A stretch of 6,819 nt of DNA from an uncultured Oscillospiraceae bacterium (GTDB lineage: Bacteria > Bacillota > Clostridia > Oscillospirales > Oscillospiraceae), in assembly GCA_934630555.1 (NCBI GenBank), contig CAKTXB010000109.1:1-6819 (forward strand), read 5' to 3'. Numbering within the stretch: the stretch's first letter is position 1; each line of letters starts with the position of its first letter. Made by a program: the position numbers and the translations under genes. The notes under the pieces were generated by a model, which was given only the letters and a program-made list of their open reading frames with translations, searched no databases and was not told where the DNA came from. Shown here one piece after another: positions 1-6,639 of the stretch.

Positions 1-1049
1 TGCCCACGCCGGAGCTGGTGTGCAGAGCCGGCGCGGAAGCGCTGCAGCAGGGGCTGACGCACTACACGCCGAACGCCGGTACGATGCAGCTGCGCCGCGC
101 CATTGCGGAACGCGCGTCTGTTGCGCCGGTGGGCTATGACCCGGCGCAGGAGATCATCATTACAAACGGCGGCATGGGAGCTTTATCGCTGCTGTTTCTT
201 GTGATCCTGAACGATGGAGACGAGATCCTGATCCAGGATCCGCAGTGGCTCAACTATGTGGCGCAGGTGCGGTATTGCGGCGGCGTGCCCGTGCGCGTGC
301 CCACAAAGGCGGAGGACCGGTTCGCCATGCAGCCGGACGTGATCGAGTCGCTGATCACACCGCGGACAAAGGCTATCATGGTCAATTCGCCAAACAATCC
401 CACCGGCGAGGTTTATTCCGACGAGCAGCTGGCTGCCATCGCGGCCATTGCCGAAAAGCACGATCTGCTGGTCATCTCGGACGAGGTGTATAACACGCTG
501 CTGTATACCGGCGCGAAGTTCCGCTCCATTGCGGAGCTGCCGGGCATGAAGGCGCGCACCGTGGTGGTGAACAGCTTCTCCAAGTCCTATGCCATGACGG
601 GCTGGCGCATTGGGTATGCCGCCGGACCGGCGGACATCATTGACCGCATGGTCAAGTGCCAGGAAAACTTCAACGCCTGCGCCAACGCGCCAGGGCAGTA
701 TGCTGCGGCGATCGCGCTGGAGCATCCGGAGCTGAGCGAACAGCTGTGCACCGTATTTGCGGGCCGCCGCAAGCTGCTGCTGGACGGGCTGGCCGGGATC
801 GACGGCATTGTCTGCTCCCAGCCGGAGGGCGCGTTCTACGCCTTCCCGGACATCAGCGCATTCGGCCTGACGAGCCAGGAATTCTGCGAGCAGCTGCTCG
901 AGCGCCAGAAGGTCGTCTGCATTCCGGGCAGCGCATTCGGCGCGTGCGGCGAGGGACATATTCGTGTTGCTTATACCTGTGAAGAGGGTATGCTGCAAGC
1001 AGCCGTGGAGCGGCTGCATCAGTTCTGCAGGGAGGTGAGAGGCGCTTAA
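1..1049 (+). CDS. Class I/II PLP-dependent aminotransferase, 5'-truncated by the window edge
   Basis: Fold-type I aminotransferase of the aspartate/aromatic aminotransferase superfamily, which moves an amino group between an amino acid and a 2-keto acid in the cytoplasm. The reading frame is open from base 3 (codons P-T-P-E-L), so the GTG at 18 is internal; the real start and perhaps 30-40 residues lie upstream. Numbering from that GTG, visible landmarks are the early THYTPNAG segment (19 onward here H-Y-T-P-N-A-G near 15-21), the SPNNPTG motif at 124-130, the cofactor-ring aspartate in ISDEVY (D155), the Schiff-base lysine in SFSKS (K189, bases 582-584), the phosphate-binding arginine in GWRIGY (R197), and the substrate-carboxylate arginine in HIRVAY (R316). 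All catalytic landmarks are intact, so it looks functional. It ends in TAA at 1047-1049, 66 nt before the symporter gene. Family assignment is secure; the substrate is not identifiable. Confidence 0.95.
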   Translation, partial: PTPELVCRAGAEALQQGLTHYTPNAGTMQLRRAIAERASVAPVGYDPAQEIIITNGGMGALSLLFLVILNDGDEILIQDPQWLNYVAQVRYCGGVPVRVPTKAEDRFAMQPDVIESLITPRTKAIMVNSPNNPTGEVYSDEQLAAIAAIAEKHDLLVISDEVYNTLLYTGAKFRSIAELPGMKARTVVVNSFSKSYAMTGWRIGYAAGPADIIDRMVKCQENFNACANAPGQYAAAIALEHPELSEQLCTVFAGRRKLLLDGLAGIDGIVCSQPEGAFYAFPDISAFGLTSQEFCEQLLERQKVVCIPGSAFGACGEGHIRVAYTCEEGMLQAAVERLHQFCREVRGA

Positions 1050-1115
1050 AGAGATAAAAACCGAAAGTCAGTTAAAAAGAGAGTACAAAATTTTACAGAA
1101 AAAGAGGGAAAAAAC

Positions 1116-2627
1116 ATGACTGGTGGAACAAGTCCAACTTTATTTCTCGTAGCATTTGTGGTTTATATCGCCGTGATGATCTTCATCGGCTGGTATTCCT
1201 CCCGCGGTAAGAGCGAGGGCACGGACTACCTGACCGGCGGCCGCGGCCTGAACCTGCTGATGATCTTCGGCACGATCGGCGCGACGATGATCGGCACCGG
1301 CTCTTCGATGGGCGCCATTTCCAATGGCTTCCGCAGCGGCTGGGGCGGCTCGACCTATGGTCTTGGCTGCTGCCTGGCGCTGGTGCTCATCGGCCTGCTG
1401 TTCTCCGGCCTGCGTGAGAAGAACTTCATCACGATGTCGGAAGAAGCGCAGTATTATTTTGACGGCAGCAGCTCCGTGCGCAAGCTCACGGGCATCCTGA
1501 CGTTCATTGCAGAATGGATCTTCATTGCATCTTCCATCAACGGCGGCGCAAAGTATCTGCAGTTTTTGACCGGCATGGACGTGCTGGTCTCCAAGATCGT
1601 GTGCGTGCTGGCATTCGGCGTGTATGTTTACGTTGGCGGTTATCTGGCCGTTGTGTGGACCGACGTCATTCAGCTGGGCATTTTGCTCGTTGGCTTTGCG
1701 GCCATCATCATCAAGGCCGTTCCGTCTGCGGGCGGCTGGGACGCCATCCGCGCGACGTATGAGGCGGCCGGCAACAACGGCGCCATGACGTTCTATGGCC
1801 TTGGCTCGACCGGCTTTATGGCGGCAATCTCACTGATTGTGGCGTCGGCCCTTGGCGAGATGGGCGCGCCGACGTTCCGTACCCGTATCTACACCGCGAA
1901 GGACCCCAAGACGGCGCGCAAGGGCTTCATCTTTGCAGCCGTTATGACGCTGCTGTTCTCGCTCGTTCCGTCCATCATCGGTATGTCCGCCTACACCATG
2001 GCGTCTGCCAATGAGGTGCTGGCAGTCCTGGAGAACCCGGACTTCGCGTTCGCCTACATGGCGACGAACGTTCTGGCTCCGGCGCTTGGCCTGCTGCTGA
2101 TGGTGTCCGGCCTGTCCGCGACGCTGTCCTCCGGCGACTCGGACGCCATTGCGGGTGCGACAATCCTCATGGAGGACATCTATCCCCTGTTCAACCACGG
2201 CAAGCGCATTCCCGAAAACAAGATGAAGAACGCATCCCGCATCGCGGTCATCATCACGCTGTTTGCTTCGTTCCTCGTTTCGCTGAAGGCGGACGGCGTT
2301 ATGGCGTTCATCAACAACGTGCTTGGCGCAATGATGCCCGGCATGGTGCTCACGCTCATCATCGGCCGTCTGTGGACGAAGCGCGTGACGGCTGCTGCCG
2401 GTATGTGCAGCATGGTCGGCGGCACGCTGTTCGGCCTGTGCTATCTGCTCATTCCGAGCCTTGCGGACCTGCTGGACAAGGATTTCTCCGGCCCGGCTAT
2501 CCCCTGCGCCGTGCTGACGAGCATCATCTGCGTCGTTGTGACCCTGTGCACCAAGCGCAGCGGTAAGAGCGAACAGGAGATCCTGGACATCGTTCTGGCC
2601 GGCAGAACCGACCTTGCGGCGAAGTAA
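1116..2627 (+). CDS. Sodium:solute symporter (SSS family)
   Basis: A 503-residue inner-membrane secondary transporter that would couple sodium entry to solute uptake. ATG 1116 is preceded by GAGGG (1104-1108) at 7-nt spacing. The protein is very hydrophobic, with around 12-13 membrane segments by eye, beginning at residues 8-26. Family landmarks are the post-TM1 loop with a YLTGGRGL segment (38-45), a glycine-rich TM2 region (52-78), the VGGYLAVVWTDVIQ signature (173-186), and the SATLSSGDSDA segment (334-344), which matches the TM8 region that contributes the Na2 sodium site in this family (candidate S338 and S339). The length is typical of PutP/PanF-type members. Within the cluster it is the obvious uptake system for the substrate handled by the downstream enzymes. 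Amino acid, hydroxy-amino acid or keto acid are all possible; the sequence does not settle it. Confidence 0.95.
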   Translation: MTGGTSPTLFLVAFVVYIAVMIFIGWYSSRGKSEGTDYLTGGRGLNLLMIFGTIGATMIGTGSSMGAISNGFRSGWGGSTYGLGCCLALVLIGLLFSGLREKNFITMSEEAQYYFDGSSSVRKLTGILTFIAEWIFIASSINGGAKYLQFLTGMDVLVSKIVCVLAFGVYVYVGGYLAVVWTDVIQLGILLVGFAAIIIKAVPSAGGWDAIRATYEAAGNNGAMTFYGLGSTGFMAAISLIVASALGEMGAPTFRTRIYTAKDPKTARKGFIFAAVMTLLFSLVPSIIGMSAYTMASANEVLAVLENPDFAFAYMATNVLAPALGLLLMVSGLSATLSSGDSDAIAGATILMEDIYPLFNHGKRIPENKMKNASRIAVIITLFASFLVSLKADGVMAFINNVLGAMMPGMVLTLIIGRLWTKRVTAAAGMCSMVGGTLFGLCYLLIPSLADLLDKDFSGPAIPCAVLTSIICVVVTLCTKRSGKSEQEILDIVLAGRTDLAAK

Positions 2628-2651
2628 TTTTAAGAAGTATCATAATACGAT

Positions 2652-2687
2652 GGCAAAGAGAATGGGGCTTGCCTCATTCTCTTTGCC
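2652..2687 (+). promoter_or_regulatory. Stable 16-bp intergenic hairpin with CTTG loop, upstream of racemase gene
   Basis: Left arm GGCAAAGAGAATG (2652-2664) and right arm CATTCTCTTTGCC (2675-2687) are perfectly complementary over 13 bp. Pairing continues through G2665-T2674 (wobble), G2666-C2673 and G2667-C2672, leaving a 4-nt CTTG loop. No T-run follows on the plus strand, so it is not a standard intrinsic terminator. It ends 5 nt before the GAGGG ribosome binding site of the racemase gene. It may act as an mRNA stability or processing element between the symporter and enzyme parts of the transcript, or as an attenuator. The structure is seen directly; the role is inference. Confidence 0.75.
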
Positions 2688-2692
2688 GCCAT

Positions 2693-2697
2693 GAGGG
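2693..2697 (+). promoter_or_regulatory. Ribosome binding site that fixes the racemase start
   Basis: GAGGG lies 8 nt before ATG 2706. The alternative in-frame ATG at 2691 overlaps this site and sits only 3 nt after the hairpin, with no Shine-Dalgarno of its own. The start at 2706 is therefore preferred, and it gives the usual short alanine-racemase N-terminus. Confidence 0.8.
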
Positions 2698-2705
2698 TTG
2701 AAAGC

Positions 2706-3887
2706 ATGAACACCTATCCCTATCGAACGTATGCCGAGATCGATCTGAACAAAATGCAGCACAATCTGCGGCAGGTGCGCGCGGCCATTGGGCCGGACTG
2801 CAAGCTGCTGTTTGTGCTCAAGGCGGACGCCTATGGCCACGGTACGCCCGTGTGCGCAAAATACAGCGAGGAACTTGTGGACTGGTACGCCGTGGCGACC
2901 ATCGACGAGGCGCTTTCCATCCGCAGGGCCGGCGTGGAAAAGCCGATCTTGCTGTTCGGCGCCCTGCAGGACCCGGAGATCGAGCTGGCGGCGGACAACC
3001 GCATTACCATCAATTCCTGTTCCCTGGAGTACAGCCGCCACGTGGCGGAGGTTTTGCAGCGGTGCGGCAAGCGCATGGACTGCCACATTAAGATCGACAC
3101 CGGCATGAACCGCACGGGGCTGTTTGCCCGCGTGGGCCGCACGGACGGCGCGGTGCGGCAGGCAGAGGAGATCTTTGCTTTGGAGCCGCTGCATGTGACG
3201 GGCATTTATACGCATTTTTCCTGCGCGGACAGTGCGGACCCGGAGGACGTGGCCTTTACGCAGGCACAGTATGAAGCCTTTGCGGCGGTGGCAAAAGCGC
3301 TGCAGGAAAAGGGCTATGACGTGGGGCTGCGGCACTGCACGAGCACGTGCCCGTTTTTGTGCCACCCGGAGTGGAAGCTCGATATGATCCGCGTTGGAAT
3401 GCTGGGCTTTGGGCAGAGCATGGACGAGGCGTGGGCAGCCAAAATGGATCTCAGGCGCATCATGCGCTGGTGCGCGAAGGTCGTATCCGTGCTTGATCTG
3501 GAGCCGGGGGAGAGCGTCAGCTATGGGCGCATCTACAAGACGACCGGGCATGAAAAGATCGCGGTCATCTCCGCGGGGTATGCAGACGGGTATAACCGCA
3601 GCTATTCCAACCGCGCGCGCATCATTATCAGCGACCATATCGTGCCGCAGTGCGCGAAGGTCTGCATGGACTACACCATGGCAAACGTGACGGGGCTGGA
3701 CGTGAAGCCCGGCGACGACGCCATTTTGCTGGGGCAGTCCGAAACGTGCGAGGTGACGCCGGACAGCTTGTCGGCCGACACGGAATATGGCGTGAACGGC
3801 TGGACAACGTGCCAGATCACCGCGCGCGTGCCGAGAATTTATGTATATAACGGGCAGGTCGTGGAAACACGGATGCTCTTTTGCTGA
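2706..3887 (+). CDS. Alanine racemase-family amino acid racemase (divergent)
   Basis: A 393-residue fold-type III PLP enzyme expected to interconvert L- and D-amino acids. The N-terminal barrel carries the PLP lysine in VLKADAYGHG (K39). The IKIDTGMNRTG segment (128-138) and the YTHFSCAD segment (168-175) are typical of the family. The C-terminal domain has the candidate catalytic tyrosine in SYG (Y273), the GYADGYNR segment (291-298) and the CMD motif (320-322). R229 in IRVG corresponds to the PLP-ring arginine. Several normally conserved stretches differ: the usual H-x-A-N-S-A motif reads HCTSTCP (210-216), the usual G-I-x-x-Y-G reads GMLGFG (231-236), and the C-terminal active-site tyrosine region reads EYGVNGWTTC (360-369) with about three extra residues. 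These changes argue against a plain housekeeping Alr and for another amino acid substrate, such as serine or a hydroxy-amino acid. It is followed after 19 nt by a D-amino-acid lyase gene, which supports a catabolic role. Family membership is firm; the substrate is open. Confidence 0.9.
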   Translation: MNTYPYRTYAEIDLNKMQHNLRQVRAAIGPDCKLLFVLKADAYGHGTPVCAKYSEELVDWYAVATIDEALSIRRAGVEKPILLFGALQDPEIELAADNRITINSCSLEYSRHVAEVLQRCGKRMDCHIKIDTGMNRTGLFARVGRTDGAVRQAEEIFALEPLHVTGIYTHFSCADSADPEDVAFTQAQYEAFAAVAKALQEKGYDVGLRHCTSTCPFLCHPEWKLDMIRVGMLGFGQSMDEAWAAKMDLRRIMRWCAKVVSVLDLEPGESVSYGRIYKTTGHEKIAVISAGYADGYNRSYSNRARIIISDHIVPQCAKVCMDYTMANVTGLDVKPGDDAILLGQSETCEVTPDSLSADTEYGVNGWTTCQITARVPRIYVYNGQVVETRMLFC

Positions 3888-3894
3888 AGCAGAC

Positions 3895-3900
3895 AGGAGG
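3895..3900 (+). promoter_or_regulatory. Ribosome binding site that fixes the D-serine dehydratase-like start
   Basis: AGGAGG lies 6 nt before ATG 3907. The open frame extends back to an ATG at 3841, but that start would overlap the racemase gene, has no Shine-Dalgarno sequence, and would add 22 residues unlike the family N-terminus. Confidence 0.9.
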
Positions 3901-3906
3901 ATCGCT

Positions 3907-5010
3907 ATGTTTGAAGCCTATTATTCCCAACTCAACACGCCCTGCCTGGTCGTGGACGAGCCGATGACCCGCGAAAATATCAAGCGGATGCAGCAGGTGG
4001 CCGACGCGAATGGCTGCACGCTGCGCCCGCACATCAAAACGCACAAGACGCCGTATTTTGCAAAGCTGCAGCAGCAGCTGGGCGCGCGCGGCATTACGAG
4101 CTGCAAGGTGTCCGAGGCCGAGGTCATGGCCGACGCCGGGCTGCGCGACATTTTCATCGCCTACCCGCTGGTGGGCGCGGAAAAGCTGCGCCGCGCGTGC
4201 GCGCTGGCACAGCGCGTGGACCGGCTGATTTTGGCTGTGGACAGCATTGCGCAGGGCACGCCGCTGGCCGAGGCAGCCAAGGCGCACGACGTGGTGCTGG
4301 AGGTACGCATCGAGGTCGATTGCGGCGGCGGGCGCACGGGCGCGGAAATGGCGGACTTTGCGCCGCTGGTGCAGTTCGTGGAGTCATGCCCGAATTTAAA
4401 GCTGACGGGGCTTTACACGTTCCGCGGCCTGAACGGCGGCATTGACGACCCGGCGCTGGCCGGTGCGCGCGAGGGCGAGCTGCTGGCGCAGTACCGCAAG
4501 ACGGCGGAGGAGATCTGCGGGCGCAAGCTGGAGATCAGCGGCGGCTCGTCGCCCACGGGCAAATATGTGGCGCAGTCGGGGCAGGCGGATGAAATTCGCC
4601 CGGGCACGTATGTGTTCAGCGACTATATGATGTATAAAGAGTGCGGCGCGCCGCTGGAAAACATTTCGGCGCGGCTGGTCGTGACCGTTGTGAGCGTACA
4701 CAAGGACTATGTGGTCGTGGACGGCGGGTGCAAGACGTTTGCGACCGACCCGCAGCTGGATCAGCCGCCGTATTTCTTTGAGGGCTACGCCTGGTTCCCG
4801 CAGTATCCCGAGCTGCGCATCCGCCGCTTGACGGAGGAACACGGCATGGTCACGGCGGAGGGGCCGATGCCGGAGCTGAAGGTCGGCGATATGCTGGAGG
4901 CGATCCCGGTGCATATTTGCCCGACGGTGAATTTGCAGAACCAGATCTATGTGGCGGACGGCGGCGTGCTGCGCACGGAGATCGTGGCGGGCCGCGGCAA
5001 GCTGCAATAA
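3907..5010 (+). CDS. D-serine dehydratase / D-threonine aldolase-like PLP and zinc enzyme
   Basis: A 367-residue fold-type III PLP enzyme of the eukaryotic-type D-serine dehydratase (DSD1), D-threonine aldolase and D-threo-3-hydroxyaspartate dehydratase group. The N-terminus (LNTPCLVVDEP, 9-19) is typical. The PLP lysine is expected at K44 in RPHIKTHK (40-47). Other landmarks are VDCGGGRTG (137-145), SGGSSPTG (211-218), EIRPGTYVF (229-237) and VDGGCKT (271-277). The C-terminal metal site reads PVHICP, with H336 and C338. Known D-serine dehydratases and D-threo-3-hydroxyaspartate dehydratase use a His-x-Cys zinc pair, whereas D-threonine aldolase uses His-x-Asp, so a dehydratase is favoured over an aldolase. 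Expected chemistry is elimination of water from a D-3-hydroxyamino acid to give an enamine, then keto acid plus ammonia. The downstream RidA gene fits that product. The gene lies 19 nt after the racemase gene, probably on one transcript. Serine versus hydroxyaspartate cannot be decided here. Confidence 0.88.
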   Translation: MFEAYYSQLNTPCLVVDEPMTRENIKRMQQVADANGCTLRPHIKTHKTPYFAKLQQQLGARGITSCKVSEAEVMADAGLRDIFIAYPLVGAEKLRRACALAQRVDRLILAVDSIAQGTPLAEAAKAHDVVLEVRIEVDCGGGRTGAEMADFAPLVQFVESCPNLKLTGLYTFRGLNGGIDDPALAGAREGELLAQYRKTAEEICGRKLEISGGSSPTGKYVAQSGQADEIRPGTYVFSDYMMYKECGAPLENISARLVVTVVSVHKDYVVVDGGCKTFATDPQLDQPPYFFEGYAWFPQYPELRIRRLTEEHGMVTAEGPMPELKVGDMLEAIPVHICPTVNLQNQIYVADGGVLRTEIVAGRGKLQ

Positions 5011-5111
5011 CCATTCGGACGGGTTTACAAACCACGCGGTTTGTATTACTATGGAGGCGTCGGCGGGCGGCAGGTGCGGCCCGGCGGACGCAGACTGTTT
5101 TGATATTTCAT

Positions 5112-5118
5112 AAGGAGG
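5112..5118 (+). promoter_or_regulatory. Ribosome binding site that fixes the RidA start
   Basis: AAGGAGG lies 8 nt before ATG 5127. The same frame is open back to 4917 inside the preceding gene, but that extension is a low-complexity Ala/Arg/Gly read-through with no homology to the family, so the true start is 5127. Confidence 0.92.
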
Positions 5119-5126
5119 AACTCCAA

Positions 5127-5588
5127 ATGTATGCTGAAAAACTAAAAGAACTCGGCGTAACGCTGCCTGCGGCTCCGGGCAAGGGCGGTTTGTACGCCCC
5201 GACCAAGACGTTTGGCGAAAACAAGCTGATGTATGTTTCCGGCTGCGGCTGCAACATCCCGGGCGAGGAGTCGTTCGGCAAGCTGGGCCAGGAATACACC
5301 ACGGAGCAGGGCCAGAAGTGGGCGCGCAACGCCATGATGAACGTGCTGGCCGTGCTGGAGCGCGACCTTGGGTCGCTGGACCGCATTTGCAGCTTTGACA
5401 AGATCACGGTGTTCGTGGCCAGTGCGGATGATTTTTATGAGCAGCCGCAGGTCGCAAACGGCGCGACGAAGCTGCTGCAGGATGTGTTTGGCGACGAGAT
5501 CGGTCTGCCCACGCGTTCGGCGGTCGGCATGAACGTGCTGCCCGGCAACATTGCGGTGGAGATCGAAGCACTTGTCAGCTACAAATAA
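5127..5588 (+). CDS. RidA family (YjgF/YER057c/UK114) enamine/imine deaminase-like protein
   Basis: A 153-residue cytoplasmic protein of the Rid superfamily, normally a homotrimer. Classical RidA hydrolyses reactive enamines and imines, such as 2-aminoacrylate, released by PLP enzymes. The C-terminal signature TRSAVGMNVLPGNIAVEIEAL (start at T129) contains R130 and E145. Their 15-residue spacing equals that of the key R105 and E120 of Escherichia coli RidA, so the substrate-binding arginine is kept. The protein is about 25 residues longer than classical RidA. Its N-terminus (GLYAPTKTFG, 21-30) and the QPQVANGATKLL segment (107-118) resemble the longer YjgF-like subgroup, for which exact substrates are less clear. 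It starts 116 nt after the dehydratase-like gene and lies 18 nt before the aldolase gene, consistent with clearing the enamine product of the upstream lyase. Rid assignment is strong; the specific role is inference. Confidence 0.93.
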   Translation: MYAEKLKELGVTLPAAPGKGGLYAPTKTFGENKLMYVSGCGCNIPGEESFGKLGQEYTTEQGQKWARNAMMNVLAVLERDLGSLDRICSFDKITVFVASADDFYEQPQVANGATKLLQDVFGDEIGLPTRSAVGMNVLPGNIAVEIEALVSYK

Positions 5589-5606
5589 AAAACCGGAGGG
5601 AGCTTT

Positions 5607-6563
5607 ATGACGGTTTCTGAAAGAATGTCCAATGCCGGCCTTGTGCCGGTGGTGGTGCTGGAAAATGCAGCGGACGCCGTGCCTACGGCGCGGGCACTGC
5701 TGGCCGGCGGTGTGGACGTGATGGAGATCACATTCCGCACGGCGGCGGCAGAGGATTCCATCCGCGCGGTGGCGCAGGAATGCGGCGAGATGGTCGTTGG
5801 CGCCGGTACGGTGGTGACGCTGGAGCAGTGCCGGCGCGCAGTGGACGCCGGTGCGCAGTTTATCGTGTCGCCGGGCTACGACGACGAGGTCGTGGCGTGG
5901 TGTGTGGAGCATGATGTGACCATTGTGCCCGGCTGCGTGACGCCGACGGAGATCATGGCGGCCATGAAACGCGGGCTTTCGGTGCTCAAGTTCTTCCCGG
6001 CGGGGGTGTATGGCGGGCTTTCGGCCATGAAGGCGCTCAGCGCGCCGTTTGGCTCGATCCGCTTTGTGCCCACGGGCGGTGTGAATGAGAAAAACTGCGG
6101 CGAGTACAGCGCCGCGCCGTTTGTTCATGCCATTGGCGGCAGCTGGGTGTGCACGAAGGCGGACATTGCCGCGCACAACTTTGAAAAGATCACGCAGCTG
6201 TGCAAGACAGCGCGGGCGGCGATCCTCGGCTTTGAGGTCGGCCATGTGGGCGTGAACTGCAAGGACGACGCCGAGGCGCAGGTCTTGTGCGACAAGCTGA
6301 CGGATGCGTTCAGCTTCCCGGCAAAGATCGGCAACAGCTCGAACTTCTCTACCGACGCCATTGAGGTCATGAAGGGCTGCGGACGCGGTGTGAACGGACA
6401 CATTGCCATTCGCACGAACAAGGTCAGCATGGCCGTGGCGGAGCTGGAAAAGCGCGGCTACCATATCATTCCGGAGTCTGTCAAATATAAGGGCGACCGG
6501 ATGACGCTGGCTTATCTGGAGGGCGACTTCGGCGGGTTTGCCGTACATCTGGTGCAGAAATAA
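5607..6563 (+). CDS. KDPG/KHG aldolase with C-terminal VOC (glyoxalase-like) domain
   Basis: A 318-residue two-domain protein. Residues 1 to about 205 form a class I KDPG/KHG aldolase (Eda type), which splits 2-keto-3-deoxy-6-phosphogluconate to pyruvate and glyceraldehyde-3-phosphate, or 4-hydroxy-2-oxoglutarate to pyruvate and glyoxylate. Candidate catalytic residues are E40 and R44 in MEITFR and the Schiff-base lysine K128 in LKFFPA. All three are offset by exactly five from E45, R49 and K133 of Escherichia coli Eda. GAGTV (65-69) and PTGGV (155-159) are also typical. Residues about 209-318 look like a VOC/glyoxalase fold: VGHVGVN at the start (H213), IEVM (E253), NGHIAIRT (H265), AVAELEKRGY (276-285) and a final FAVHL (H314) where VOC enzymes usually place a glutamate. 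Plain Eda is about 205-215 residues, so the extension is real and in frame. GGAGGG (5595-5600) precedes ATG 5607 by 6 nt. No phosphogluconate dehydratase or sugar gene is visible here, so a keto-hydroxy acid from amino acid breakdown is the likelier substrate. Confidence 0.9.
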   Translation: MTVSERMSNAGLVPVVVLENAADAVPTARALLAGGVDVMEITFRTAAAEDSIRAVAQECGEMVVGAGTVVTLEQCRRAVDAGAQFIVSPGYDDEVVAWCVEHDVTIVPGCVTPTEIMAAMKRGLSVLKFFPAGVYGGLSAMKALSAPFGSIRFVPTGGVNEKNCGEYSAAPFVHAIGGSWVCTKADIAAHNFEKITQLCKTARAAILGFEVGHVGVNCKDDAEAQVLCDKLTDAFSFPAKIGNSSNFSTDAIEVMKGCGRGVNGHIAIRTNKVSMAVAELEKRGYHIIPESVKYKGDRMTLAYLEGDFGGFAVHLVQK

Positions 6564-6570
6564 AAAACGC

Positions 6571-6607
6571 AAAAAGTGGTGTATCCGGGTCGGATACACC
6601 ACTTTTT
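6571..6607 (+). terminator. Intrinsic terminator hairpin at the end of the cluster
   Basis: Left arm AAAAAGTGGTGTATCC (6571-6586) and right arm GGATACACCACTTTTT (6592-6607) form a perfect 16-bp stem with a 5-nt GGGTC loop. It begins 7 nt after the aldolase stop codon. The right arm ends in five T and the left arm begins with five A, so it could stop transcription from either direction. Confidence 0.88.
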
Positions 6608-6608
6608 G

Positions 6609-6638
6609 AGCGTGTCAAAAAAGTGTTTTTGACACGCT
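6609..6638. terminator. Second hairpin directly behind the first, possible back-to-back terminator
   Basis: Left arm AGCGTGTCAAAAA (6609-6621) and right arm TTTTTGACACGCT (6626-6638) pair perfectly over 13 bp around a 4-nt AGTG loop. One nucleotide separates it from the preceding terminator. It lacks a long T-run after the stem on either strand, so it may reinforce termination or belong to the following hairpin-rich element. The structure is certain; the role is not. Confidence 0.55.
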
Positions 6639-6639
6639 T

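Noticed and set aside
2640..3638. 332-codon open frame on the minus strand opposite the racemase gene
   Set aside because: Its His/Arg-rich composition shows no recognisable family, it lies antisense to a conserved enzyme, and it is explained by codon bias of the real gene.
5026..5045. 8-bp inverted repeat TACAAACC/GGTTTGTA with a 4-nt loop after the dehydratase-like gene
   Set aside because: It is short and AT-rich with no T-run after it, so neither a terminator nor an operator can be claimed; it may be chance.
5051..5113. 20-codon open frame in the gap before RidA, ending inside its ribosome binding site region
   Set aside because: No Shine-Dalgarno precedes the ATG and the peptide is composition-driven, so a leader peptide is not supported.
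5142..6602. 486-codon open frame on the minus strand opposite the RidA and aldolase genes
   Set aside because: It is antisense to two clearly conserved genes, its product is rich in His, Arg and Ala in the way of GC-rich shadow frames, and it starts inside the terminator hairpin with no ribosome binding site.
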